Origin: Eleginops maclovinus
Taxonomy: Eukaryota > Chordata > Actinopteri > Perciformes > Eleginopidae
DNA: 64,000 nucleotides
NCBI RefSeq assembly: GCF_036324505.1
Contig: NC_086354.1
Location: 5,810,217-5,874,216, forward strand
Reading direction: 5' to 3'
Part shown: in pieces, positions 42,206-64,000 of the stretch
How positions within the stretch are numbered: position 1 is the stretch's first letter
How the letters are laid out: every line of letters begins with the position of its first letter
The notes under the pieces: model-generated
Told to the model about the DNA's origin: nothing
The model's input: the letters and a program-made list of their open reading frames with translations, nothing else
Databases searched by the model: none
Made by a program: the position numbers and the translations under genes

Positions 42206-42334
42206 TCCCTCCCTAACAATTACATCATCATCTCAAAGTTTGTTATTTTTTCTTAAAGTTAGGTATCCATATTTACTATATTCTTTATTTTATAGTGTTA
42301 AACTCTGAACATACAACATGGAGCAGGGGTTGCT

Positions 42335-42660
42335 GTTTTTTTTGTAGACCAACCCGGTAGTTAGCATCGCAAGGTCTCCCACTAGAGAAAACTGGGATTT
42401 TCCACTGGGTTTTGGAATACTATAGACAATAAGATCCGTGGCAGACATGTTCAGCAGGATAATCTATATGCACACGTTTTTAATGATTTTTGAAGCATAA
42501 ATTCAAGTGCCAGAAGTAAAACAAAAAGTGAACCTTAGTCGCTAAGTTAAAAGCGGCTAATGCGCGGCGTCATGACATTTAGTAATTTCATTTATTCATT
42601 TGTGTTCATGTCAACACATCAACATCTTTTAAGCTTGTCTTAACCACAGACATTATTTAG
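42335..42660. repeat. Dispersed repeat shared with 44950
   Basis: GACCAACCCGGTAGTTAGCA, TTTTGGAATACTATAG, AAAAGCGGCTAATGCGCGGC and GTCATGACATTTAGTAATTT line up with diverged words at 44950-45250 (GGCCAACCTTGTAGTCGGCT, TTTTGGAATATAGCCG, AAAGGCGGCTAATGTTTGAC). Class unknown. Confidence 0.5.
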
Positions 42661-42789
42661 GCACCTAGCGAAAATCACATTCAACAAACGGTAGCCTTTG
42701 GTCCGTGTTTCAGGACTCATTCCTGCACCACTCCCTTGTGGTTCACAGTAGAGTGAGTGAATATGATTTCTTTGCATTTGTCACGTGCA

Positions 42790-43190
42790 GTAGTGTTTGT
42801 GTGTCTCTCCCCCTCTCCCTCTCCCACTGATTGCGCCCTCCAGGTGCAGTCTCTCCCAGGTGAATCCAATCCCTAATCAGGGCCTGCATAAAGAACTGAG
42901 GATAGCAGCAGCACTATTGTCTCTGACTGCGAGGCCTCAGCGTGTTCGAGACACGTGTTAATAGTGTTTTGAAAGAGCCCCACTGCAGCACGGTGTTATT
43001 TTGTTGCTGCTTTCAAGAACTTCTTCCATTGTTTGTTACTGAATCGGCTGGTTAGCCTTTTGCAGCTAAAGTAATACACAATACTCGTTTCTTTTTTTCC
43101 CTGGGTGTTTTTTTTATTTTTGGGGTACATCCCCTGTTCCCTAGAGATTTTGGGAGAACCAAACAGTGAAAACATTTTAGGAATTAGTAC
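42790..43190 (+). repeat. Possible solo LTR
   Basis: CACTGATTGCGCCCTCCAGG, TCCCTAATCAGGGCCTGCAT and then AAAGAACTGAGGATAGCAGC resemble the U3/R part of fish Gypsy LTRs, with CATAAAG as a TATA-like word. The following 250 bases are a plausible R/U5. No coding region is attached and exact ends were not found. Confidence 0.35.
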
Positions 43191-43569
43191 ACAGTCTTGG
43201 TTTGATTAAAAATAATAAATATTTCAGCCAATAGTTTGCTGTTATCCTTTTTACTATTATATGCTTTGTCAACGTCCTGATACATCTATATTGAGAAGTA
43301 TCTTCAATGCACTCAATTCCGTCACTTATAGGACCACTTGTATTGAGCAGGTTTAGTGACCTGAATCCACCACTGCACTCTGTGACTGTAATAGAGGAAC
43401 TAACAAGCAGAGCAAACGTTTGTCAGTTAACAGCCCCTCCGGTTAATCCATTTTTAGCTGAGCTGTGAGTCCTTGCCTGTTGAATCTTTTTGGAGATGAG
43501 TAGATCTTTGTCAATATTTGAGCTCCTTTTTTAAAAACTTCCTAATCAACAGTGAATGAATCCTCACCA

Positions 43570-44197
43570 GAGGCCTGTACTACTAAACCAGTTCAACAGA
43601 CCCTGGATATCTTTGAGTTATCCGACTTAACTAACCCTAACCAATGCGATCTGACTAAGCCGTCCTTTGACTCAGACTTCGGCATGTTCACATGGAAGGG
43701 GGCGGAGTTTGCAACATTTGACCAATAACAATATGGACAAGCGTACTTACAGTGGAGCGTCATTCTTCCTGATTGAAAAGTGAATTATAATATTACACAA
43801 ATCTGAAAAAGTTACACTTCATACATCGATGAGCTAAATACATAATCCAGGCAAAACAAACTCAGATTAAACGGTTTAATAATATCACTTCCCCCTGTTT
43901 GAGTGTTTCATCAACATATTGTTGATATTGTTTAGAGGCATTCTTGTGGAATACAATTGAGGAAAGACATTAACTCTTCCCAAGAAATAAATATAAATCA
44001 TAATTAAATGCGTTAAACAGGCTTATTTTCATAATTGAGAGACATTTGTGGTTTATTCTTGTGGTTTATATGTGGTGTTCATCTAAGCATAATCTAAGGT
44101 TCAGAGTGGATTTGTTTTGTCTTTTCTGAGAAGAAGTGAACCAGCGTTACCCGGAAGTTACCTTGCAAACCCCAAATCCTGCTTGGTAGTACAGTCT
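43570..44197. mobile_element. Harbinger-like MITE
   Basis: GGCCTGTACTACTAAACCAG at the left and CTGCTTGGTAGTACAGTCT at the right are imperfect inverted ends of the GGCCTGTACTACGAAG type known from fish Harbinger-like MITEs. About 630 bp, non-coding, between scp2 and slc1a7. Confidence 0.65.
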
Positions 44198-46194
44198 ACT
44201 TGAAAAGCAGAACACTACCAAACTTCGTCATGTTTATTTTTTTCTATAGAGAGTCCTAGTTGCAAAAATAATGTTCCTGAATATAATGACATAAGTGCTG
44301 TTTAAAAGAGCCATTTTCTTACTCATCACTGTCAGGCTTGTTAATATAACACAGCTCTCTACTAGGTCGTTCACACAAAGGGATTTCACTTGCTTTGTTG
44401 TCTTTTTTTTTGTAAGCTTTCATGCCCTACTTCCCTCTTTTTCCATTTCCATTTGTCTATTTATTTTTGCGAACCCTCCCTGATGGTTATCCCTCCGCCC
44501 CCTCCGCCCACCACTGACCACCTTCTGCCAGATCCAGCCCGTGTCCCTAATTGTTCCTATCCGGCCAACTCCCTTTAGCCCATGTCCCATCCTGTCCCTC
44601 TGCCAGGTGGACAGCTGGCTCGATGTTGGTGTTCAGATGCTGGACAGGCTGCGTGGCTGGCCTGCCTCACTCCCCATTAGCATTGGGCTAATGGGTCTTT
44701 AGGAGATATATGTAACAAGCGCAATGTGATGGGGTGGGATGAGGTGAAACGCAGTGGTGTTAGCTGAGGATTTTTCAGCCTGGTTTGCCTTAAATCAACT
44801 TGAGTAGCTCAGCTTGACCTCGAATATCACCTCTGCTCAAGGTTTTCCTAGAAGTGAAAGTATGTATTAAATTGTTTTAATGAGACCAATCACCTCTGTA
44901 AAAGCCTGGTCCTATATCATTAAATTGACCACCTGCCGGGATTACGTATTGTTGTAGGCCAACCTTGTAGTCGGCTCCCTCGACCCAAAGCAATAGAATT
45001 TTTCGAATGTCTTTTGGAATATAGCCGCAAATAAGCAAACACGCGTTTATGATACTTACACCTTTTGTTCAGCACTATAATCTTCACTTATTTCCACCAT
45101 TTTTAAGAAGTATTGAAACGAAATTCAACCAGCAGAAGTATAAAGATAACGTTAGACTATAAGAGAGCTACATCACAGTCAAATGGCTGCACAAGCTAAA
45201 GGCGGCTAATGTTTGACCTCATGGGGTTTATTAGTCTCATTCAGTCACCTGTTAGCGACCACTGTTTCTATGACACATAGAAGCTTCAGTAGGGTATTGA
45301 CTGACGTGTATTATGTCATTCAATAACATTAAAATCTCTTAGCGTGTGTGAACCACAGACCTTATAGAATGCTAATGCTAACTCCTTTCCAGGTTTTAGG
45401 ACATGTTTGTTTACCAATCTAGTTCCTTTTCAAAAACCACATCCTACAACTGTTTATACAGTATAATTGCTATGAACTGTAACTCCTTTACATTTGTCAG
45501 TATCATCCATCTGAGAGAAAACATCCAGCGTAATATGTGTTATTAAGCGAAAGGGCTCATCTCGGGAAATCAATCTGCTCAATGACGAGCAGAGCTATGT
45601 GAAGCGAAGGTCAACAGCCTGGAAAATAAATGGAATACTATTAATCAAACACAATAGGCAGCGAAAGGCTTTGGAAATATGAGTGTTATTAACATTATGA
45701 TTACGTACGCATCTAGGGCGTACATTCTACTAGACAGTAGCCTATTTATTATAAATAGTTATTAATAAAGAATTATTTAAATTGGAATGTGTTTATTGTC
45801 CTGTAGCCAAACTTGATGACTGCACGCTAGAATCTGTTATTGTTGTTGCACAGCCATTACAGCCCCACTTTTATTATTACTTTGGGGTAATTATTTTCTC
45901 TTCAACGGTAATATTATACTGAGTAGATATGGCAGTAGCCAGGCATGATTTATGAGAAATAATGCAGTAACCGGGTTATTGATACCCTTGTCATTTCTAT
46001 ACCCCAGCTCATGATACCATACTGGTCCTTAGTAACCTCCTGGAGGGATGGATGATGGTGTAAAGGGGATCTGACCAGCAATAGGCCTGTTCCTTCAGGC
46101 CTTGAAGCAGCTTTAAAGCAGGCAAAGAAAAGAAAGCAAGGAATGAGAGAAAGGGAATGAAGCGTAAGAATGAGCGGATGTTGGCCGTCGTATA
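44198..46194. other. Intergenic, mostly unassigned
   Basis: Between the MITE and the SINE fragment. Apart from the dispersed repeat near 44950-45250 nothing specific was recognised. The open frames here are short, low-complexity and without domains. podn, the gene at this place in human, was not found. Confidence 0.5.
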
Positions 46195-46350
46195 GCTAGA
46201 GCTGGCGGCCATATATACTGGGGATTGATCCCCACGGGGTGGACCCAGGTTGGAATCCGGCCTGAATCCCTTTGCCGTGCGTCCTCCCCTCTGTCTCCCT
46301 ACTTCTCAACTGCACTATATTAAAGGCACTGGTTGCATAGAATAGGTGGA
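46195..46350 (+). repeat. tRNA-derived SINE fragment
   Basis: CAGGTTGGAATCCGGCCTG is a near match to a pol III B box (GGTTCGANTCC), followed by CCCTTTGCCGTGCGTCCTCC and CTCTGTCTCC as in a common fish tRNA-derived SINE. The A-box side (46195-46240) is decayed. Confidence 0.6.
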
Positions 46351-47032
46351 TGTTAAAATAAAATAAATTTGTTCATAAAAATGTGGCCCTAATCCGACCA
46401 AGGTCAACCCATGTGCGTCTCTCAGAGCCCAAAGAGATGGTCTTCAAAACATTGAGGCTTTTTAATTTTTACTTTAATTTATTTTATTTCAGATGTTCTC
46501 TAAATATGGTTTATACTTTTCACCCTCTTCTGCTCTCTCCCCCCCATACATGGGGAAGCCAACACAAAGCTCATGTTTTCTTCTCCTTTCTCTGGTGGTT
46601 GCTTCCTCTTTTTTGTGTTTTACTGTTAAAGTCTAGATCTCCTGCTGGTCATATTATTTTATCTGTTTTTTCTTGCTTCATTTTGTGTATTTCACACATC
46701 GAAAATTCGACAAAAAGTAGCAGTGGGTTAGCAATTGCACTCAAGTCTTCTGGAATTGCCTTGCTAAATGAGTTTTTTCTCACATTTAATACCCAGTATT
46801 GCTCCAAGGCTGCTCTTGTTGCTCTTGCTCAGAGCTTTTCATTTAAATCAGCAAAGCAACCACTTTAAGAACACTTAATTACCAGGAAGCCCATTGTCAG
46901 GGCCAACCTCTGTATAAGATATTTGGTGGGCTTGACCTTTAAACTATTTATTAATATGGCGATCTTTAGGACATAGTTAGACATAGTTGACCATATACCG
47001 CAGTGCAAATCAATATGAGGATTCACCTGAAC

Positions 47033-48093
47033 CAAGGTTTCAAGGTTTCAAGGTTTCAAGGTTTTATTGGTCATATGCACAGCATATACAATGTATATGT
47101 TGTGCATATGAAAATCTTATGTCCCATGCTCCTCCAACAACTCAACATACATGGTGCATATAATATATAATAATAATATATGCACCATGTATGTTGAGTT
47201 GTTGGAGGAGCATGGGACATAAGATTTTCATTGCCAACATATACGCTGTATCTGCTGTGCATATGACCAATAAAACCTTGAAACCTTGGTGCAAATAAGA
47301 TAAATAAAATAGTGCAAAAAGAGAGAAGAATATTTACAATAACAACAATAAAGATTTGAGGATGTGAAATATATACATATGTGGAATACATTGAAAGTAT
47401 TTAAATACTTTACACTGTTGAATGAGGAGGTATGGACAGATGCATATATTATGTATAACAGATGTATATGGCAGATATGTATAATATATAGATATGTGTA
47501 CTATGAACAGATATGTATGGCAGATATGTATAATATATATATATATATATGTATGTGTGTACTATAAACAGATGTGAGTAGACATTCACAGAGCTCAGGA
47601 GTTCAGCAGTCTTATAGCCTGTGGTATAAAACTGTCTCTGAGTCTGGTGGTCTTGGTCCGGATGCTGCGGTACTGTCTGCCAGACGGCAGCAGACAGAAC
47701 AGATTGTTGCTGGGGTGATGGGGGTCCTTTAATATCCTACCGGCCTTCTTCCTACACCGCTGGGTGTAGAGGTCCTCCATGGATGGCAGCTCCGTCCTGG
47801 TGATGTGCTGAGCAGTTTTCACCACCCTCTGTAGAGTCTTACGGTTGAGGGCGGTGCAACTGCCATACCAGGCGGTGATGCAGCCAGTCAGGATACTCTC
47901 GATGGTGCACCTGTAGAAGTTGCAGAGTATCCTGGAGTCCATGTTGAACATCCGCAGCCTGCGGAGGAAGAAGAGCCGCTGTCGAGCTGTCTTGGATATG
48001 ACCCTGGTGTGATGTGTCCATGTCAGGTCCTCACTGATGTTTACCCCGAGGAACCTGAAGCTGCTGACTCTCTCCACAGGAGTCCTGTCGATG
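47033..48093 (-). mobile_element. CR1/Rex1-like LINE, 3' fragment with an inverted tail copy inside
   Basis: Same subfamily as 24040-26500. The frame 47595-48101 encodes the C-terminal part without a break (PVERVSSFRFLGVNISEDLT to IPQAIRLLNS). The 3' tail (tandem CAAGGTTT units, 47033-47063) is followed by the 3' UTR, which is interrupted at TGGTGCA by an opposite-strand copy of the element's last ~110 bases (47175-47288). Intergenic between scp2 and slc1a7. Confidence 0.9.
47175..47288 (+). mobile_element. Inverted, extremely 5'-truncated LINE tail inside another LINE copy
   Basis: Reads GCACCATGTATGTTGAGTTG and onward to CAATAAAACCTTGAAACCTT in plus orientation, while the host copy reads the same sequence on the minus strand just to the left. 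TGGTGCA flanks it at 47153-47159 and 47287-47293, a likely 7-bp target duplication. The two arms form a long near-perfect hairpin. Confidence 0.75.
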
Positions 48094-49026
48094 GTCAACA
48101 TTTAATAAGTCATCCATGTTCCTGATTGCACTGGCATGCAATAATCAGACCTTTTTAAGTCTCTTTACTCATTTAAAAGCTCACTTGGCTTACGTATACA
48201 TTAGGATTGACTCCCATTGGAACAGGACATTTGCTCAGGTTAAAAGCTAAACTGCTGTTGTATGTCTAACCTTTTGAGATTGGAGCTATTTTCATAATTA
48301 GCTCTTGGAATGTTATATGTCTGTATTGCACCTACAGCTCTTGTAACACAAACCTCATAGTCAAAAAAACCTTTAAAAAAAAACACCAATAGTATACTAT
48401 TTGTACATTATTTATATATTTTTCATTTCTTGACGTTTTTTTTTACAGAGTTGGTACATTTTCATACTACAGTGAAATATTCCTTTTTACAAATACAGAA
48501 TGGCAGCTCTTGACACTTGGTAGTAAAATCTACTTTTTTTAGACTTTTGAAATACACACATGTACAGCACGTGTCACATATACATGGGCAGATTTCCGAG
48601 TATGACCTTGTGTTGCTCTGTCTCAAGGTGTTAGGCGTTTGCTTGCTGACGCACTGGTCCCACTTGCTTCTCCTTTGGTCGTTTAAGGCAAAGAGGATAC
48701 AATGGGGCGCTCAGACATCTCCACAAGACTCCAACACAAGGGCAACCACTCGTCCTGTTTTCATCGTGACCTTTATCATCTTTTTGTCTTGGATTCTGGC
48801 AATAACCGTACAGCGCTGCACATATGAGGCAGAGCACGCACTTATAGACTCAGGACATCAAGGCAGAGAAGAAAGGGACAGATGTGGCTGAGAAATATGG
48901 GACATTGTGAATAATAATTTTTTGTTTGCCCAAAATCCGATATTTTAAATGTGAACAAAAATAGAGGTTTATCAATTGTGTGTAGTTGTTCCTCTTTTTC
49001 TCTTTGTTTGTTTTTGAGTCAGAACA
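48094..49026. other. Intergenic or far 3' UTR of slc1a7; nothing recognised
   Basis: AT-rich in the first half, with plus-strand frames lacking domains. It could be 3' UTR of slc1a7 if the poly(A) signal at 49027 is not used. No RNA gene or repeat family was recognised. Confidence 0.4.
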
Positions 49027-49032
49027 TTTATT
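49027..49032 (-). terminator. Candidate poly(A) signal of slc1a7
   Basis: TTTATT on the plus strand, that is AATAAA on the minus strand, about 620 bases past the slc1a7 stop codon. Confidence 0.4.
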
Positions 49033-49651
49033 GGAAGAATGCTCCAACCAGGCAACCGTTTCAATATAAAGAGCAGAAGGACAAACATAATATTATACTA
49101 AAAACATAACAGATCTTGATGAATAGAAAGCGATATGAGAGGTATGTTTAATTTTTTCAGATATTACCTGTAGTGTTCTTATGGAAGACGATTAGTGCCA
49201 ATTTCTTTTTTAGATCTGACCTGATCCGGTTTTCTGGAGTCAGAATTTTGAAAAAAAATATAATGAATCTCTCAGGATTCCGACTTTATTTCTCAAATTC
49301 TGAGATTTCCAGAAACAAATGTATAACTATTTTGGCCCTAATCCTCTTCTGTATGTTCTCCATTTCCGCTGACTCACAGATCTGGGGGGATGTCAGTGAA
49401 ACCTCAAACAAATTGTGTGTAAGCTAGAGCAGCACATTGTCACTCTTTGTACCAAATAAAACATCTCTGATAAATATGTACACACACAAACATACACAAT
49501 CAAATGCGGGTCATTATTTAAGTTACGTAAAAAAGAAAAATAGTCTTTTTTTTTTTTTTCTGCCCCGGGGTCGTCTTGCATTCACCCACCCTGGGCCTCA
49601 GTCCTTCTTGAAGCATGTGGACTTAAAGTCACCATGTCTTATATTGTCTTT

Positions 49652-61302
<11,651 letters not shown>

Positions 61303-63540
61303 CTGAGGAATGGAGAGGAAAAGAAAGAACTGATCAGACAAAAAAGATAGACAAGAAGGAAGAAGTTAACTTTAGAAATCAAGAAGGTTTTCGTAAATGA
61401 CTTTGTTCTGCTTCGGTTTTTTGGAGGTGGATATTTTTTTTAAAGACTGGATAGTTCATTGGCATGCTGCAAATCACACAAGGTCATAGAAACAAATGAA
61501 AAACTCCAACTTCCGTAAACACATATTTCATATTCAGGATCATTAGATTAAAAAGACCCCCGGAAAAATGTTCCTACAGTCACAAATTCATGAAAAAAAA
61601 AGCATTGAATTTTGTGTGAATGCTCATACAGCTTTGACATGATGACACCGTCTAATTAAACTCAAGAAGCCTCCTTGAGTCACCCTGTTCCGATAAACAT
61701 TGTCACTGCACCTATTAACAAAGAAGGAAGCTTGCAATTAACACCGGCCCCTTCTCAGCTGGTGTGAAAATGGAACACCTCTAATTAGTTGAAAGGTGGC
61801 AGAATGATTTCTACCTCATGCCGAGCTGGAATGACATTGTGTTCTTGCTGTTAAAAGTGTAATTTGGTATGACTTGCTAGGTGTTTGGATGGGTCTTCTG
61901 AGTCTTTTCTCCACCTCATCTTTCGCTTTTTACCATCACTGAAATGGTAACCCTTCATCTGCTCTCCCTCGAAATCACAGTAAGGATGGTTACATCTTTA
62001 GAAATTGGGAAGTTACTAGCTTAATGAATAAAAAAGGTGGAGCCATGGGGACGTTAAGGTGAGTGTTTCTGATAAATGCCATCCTCTTTTGATTTTCCCA
62101 ATGTTGACTAAAAGTATGAAATTGGTTTCACAATGATTTTCTGCGAGTAAAAGCCCTGAAATGCTGAGCAATTCTCACTCAGAATATGGTTAATGAATCA
62201 GTGCTGATACACTTGATGTGGTTAGGAAAATAATATGGCATTTTATCACAGCAACGTTTAGCTGAGTATCGCCCTGTAGAAAACTCTCTTCACAGAGCTC
62301 ATGCATGATGCTCCAAAGGGGCGTGGCCAGCAGCAGCTGGTTCCATTGACAGAATCACACTTCAGGAACAGGGCTGTAATACAGGGGGATGAGGCATGCT
62401 ACAATGGGTGATCTGTTTGGTATTTTGAGCAAAACACTTCAGAGACATGTTTTGTATTTAGATGACCCTACAATATATTGTTCAAATATAACATAATAGG
62501 AGACCTTTAATGCCAGACATTTATTCAATTGCAGGGTTTCACCATAAGAGGGCACTTACTACAAAAATATATATTAACCAGCTAAGATATACTGTTTCAA
62601 CCATAACATTTGATGATGCTTCTTACCATGTCCACTTTTAGCTCAGGATCGAGGTTTAGAATTACTTGGTTGGTATGAAGACCATCTTGTTTTACTCTGA
62701 TAACGGGATGGTCAAGACTAAATTTGACAGAAATGTAGCCGCAAGTTGCAGGTCCAAGATAATTGTAAATGCTGGTATTGTAACAGCAATAGTGTAACAG
62801 TAAAATAACTGGAGACAGGTAATAAAGACAGTCACTCAGTTTTGTCATGTAATCATGTAGCCTAATAGCAAGCTACTAAGATTAGCCACAACAAAGATAA
62901 CGGTCATTCCACAACAAGAGAGTTAAGCAGCATGTTGGTGGGTTATTAATTCAACTTTCAATTTCTCAAGAGAAAGAATTTGGTTTTTCTTCTTTCAAAA
63001 CTAACATAATCTCAGTTTAAAGTTCACGTCGACATTTTCTAAAATATGCTTAACAGTACTTGCTTTTTTCATTGAGTCTCAAAGGAAGACTTATACATTC
63101 TCATGTGTGCATGCTTAATACAAGCTAGCATGTTAATAATCAGAAAAAGCCTTAACATGCGTTTTTTGCACTCCAGTTTTCTGTTAAACCAACCGAGCTT
63201 TAGAAGTGCGGATCAGTGTCGAGCTTCGGTTGAGTGGCTGAAAAGCACTCTCCATAACCTCTGTAGGATGAATAAGTCACGATTGTCTTCCATAACAAAC
63301 AGGCTATTTCCCTGCGTATGAATACAAATGTGAACATGCTCCCTGTCATGTCACCATGGCCTCAATTTATGCTACTAGCTTATGGCCATTTATTAAATAA
63401 ATGTTACAGGTACTCAGCATGCACGAATGTCCTTGGGGGATGTGCAGGTGACCATGCAAGGGAGAAATCCCCTTCTTCCCTTATTATTGAATAGGGCTAA
63501 TAAAGCCTTATTAGTACATTACAACCAGCTGTTGTAATGT
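61303..63540 (-). other. slc1a7 intron upstream of the TM2 exon; N-terminal exons not found
   Basis: Searched on the minus strand for the conserved TM1-TM2 words (such as FPGELLMRMLKMMILPL); none was seen. It contains a partial family A element at 62214-62510. Confidence 0.55.
62214..62510. mobile_element. TTAAAGG-ended MITE, family A, copy 4 (one end only)
   Basis: GTTTAGCTGAGTATCGCC, CCAAAGGGGCGTGGCCAGC, ACAGGGCTGTAATACAGGGG and ACATAATAGGAGACCTTTAA match the right 40 percent of the 15299 copy. The left end is missing. Confidence 0.75.
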
Positions 63541-64000
63541 ACAATCTGTTCTGTCTGCTGCCGTCTGGCAGACAGTACCGCAGCATCTGGACCAAGACCA
63601 CCAGACTCAGAGACAGTTTTATACCACAGGCTATAAGACTGCTGAACTCCTGAGCTGTGTGAATGTCTACTCACATCTGTTTATAGTACACACACACATA
63701 CATATATATTATACATATCTGCCATACATATCTGTTCATAGTACACATATCTATATATTATATATATCTGCCATATACATCTGCTATACATAATATATGC
63801 ATCTGTCCATACCTCCTCATTCAACAGTGTAAAGTATTTAAATACTCTCAATGTATTCCACATATGTATATATTTCACATCCTCAAATCTTTAGTGTTGT
63901 TACTGTAAATATTCTTCTCTCTTTTTGCACTATTTTATTTATCTTATTTGCACCATGTATGTTGAGTTGTTGGAGGAGCATGGGACATAAGATTTTCATT
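63541..64000 (+). mobile_element. CR1/Rex1-like LINE 3' fragment running off the window
   Basis: Plus-strand copy of the subfamily at 24 kb and 47 kb. Begins in the RT C-terminus (LLPSGRQYRSIWTKTTRLRD to RLLNS, stop near 63651), then the AT-rich 3' UTR, and is cut by the window end inside the tail (GGACATAAGATTTTCATT). Confidence 0.9.

Noticed and set aside
46383..46868. 161-codon plus-strand frame between scp2 and slc1a7
   Set aside because: Hydrophobic low-complexity translation of T-rich DNA without homology that I recognise; no splice or start support.
62539..62552. CCATAAGAGGGCAC as a third CTCF site
   Set aside because: Two mismatches in the core positions; too weak to call.

Overview
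The window reads as nuclear DNA of a bony fish, probably a percomorph teleost. The genes are broken by GT-AG introns, the predicted proteins match vertebrate families exon by exon, and the DNA between exons is full of typical teleost repeats: Tc1/mariner, hAT, CR1/Rex1-like LINEs, small inverted-repeat elements and long CA/TG arrays. No operons, CRISPR arrays, tRNA or rRNA genes were seen.

Four protein-coding genes are present, three of them complete. (1) uck2 (+, 420-5833, 7 exons, 262 aa) is uridine-cytidine kinase of pyrimidine salvage. (2) czib (+, 7669-10265, 8 exons, 160 aa) is a small CXXC zinc-binding protein. (3) scp2 (+, 11813-41724, 16 exons, 540 aa) is the long SCPx form of sterol carrier protein 2: a peroxisomal 3-ketoacyl-CoA thiolase fused to an SCP2 lipid-transfer domain, ending in the peroxisomal signal AKL. 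(4) slc1a7 (-, 49652-61302, the last 9 coding exons) is the glutamate transporter EAAT5, ending in the PDZ ligand ETNV; its N-terminal exons are not in the window and should lie beyond 64000. Every splice join reported was checked by hand for reading phase. scp2, slc1a7 and czib are also neighbours on human 1p32, whereas UCK2 is elsewhere on human chromosome 1; podn, which lies between SCP2 and SLC1A7 in human, was not seen.

The introns, especially those of scp2, are swollen by mobile DNA. Intron 6 holds an internally deleted hAT element with a perfect 8-bp target duplication. Intron 11 (about 8.8 kb) holds an apparently full-length Tc1 element with an uninterrupted 340-aa DD34E transposase, a 635-bp inverted-repeat element, a 2.4-kb 5'-truncated LINE and a 407-bp hAT-type MITE. 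Intron 12 holds an element with a THAP-like reading frame. Introns 5 and 14 hold members of a family bounded by TTAAAGG/CCTTTAA ends, one of them with another element nested inside. The scp2-slc1a7 intergenic region holds a Harbinger-like MITE, a possible solo LTR, a SINE fragment and a LINE tail that contains a second inverted tail copy.

I found no clearly new multi-gene system. The observations most worth following are the apparently intact Tc1 element, the loss of the internal methionine used in mammals to start the short SCP2 protein, two perfect CTCF-consensus sites, the THAP-bearing element and the nested or inverted insertions. There is no link between the four genes beyond shared location: nucleotide salvage, zinc binding, peroxisomal lipid metabolism and glutamate transport.
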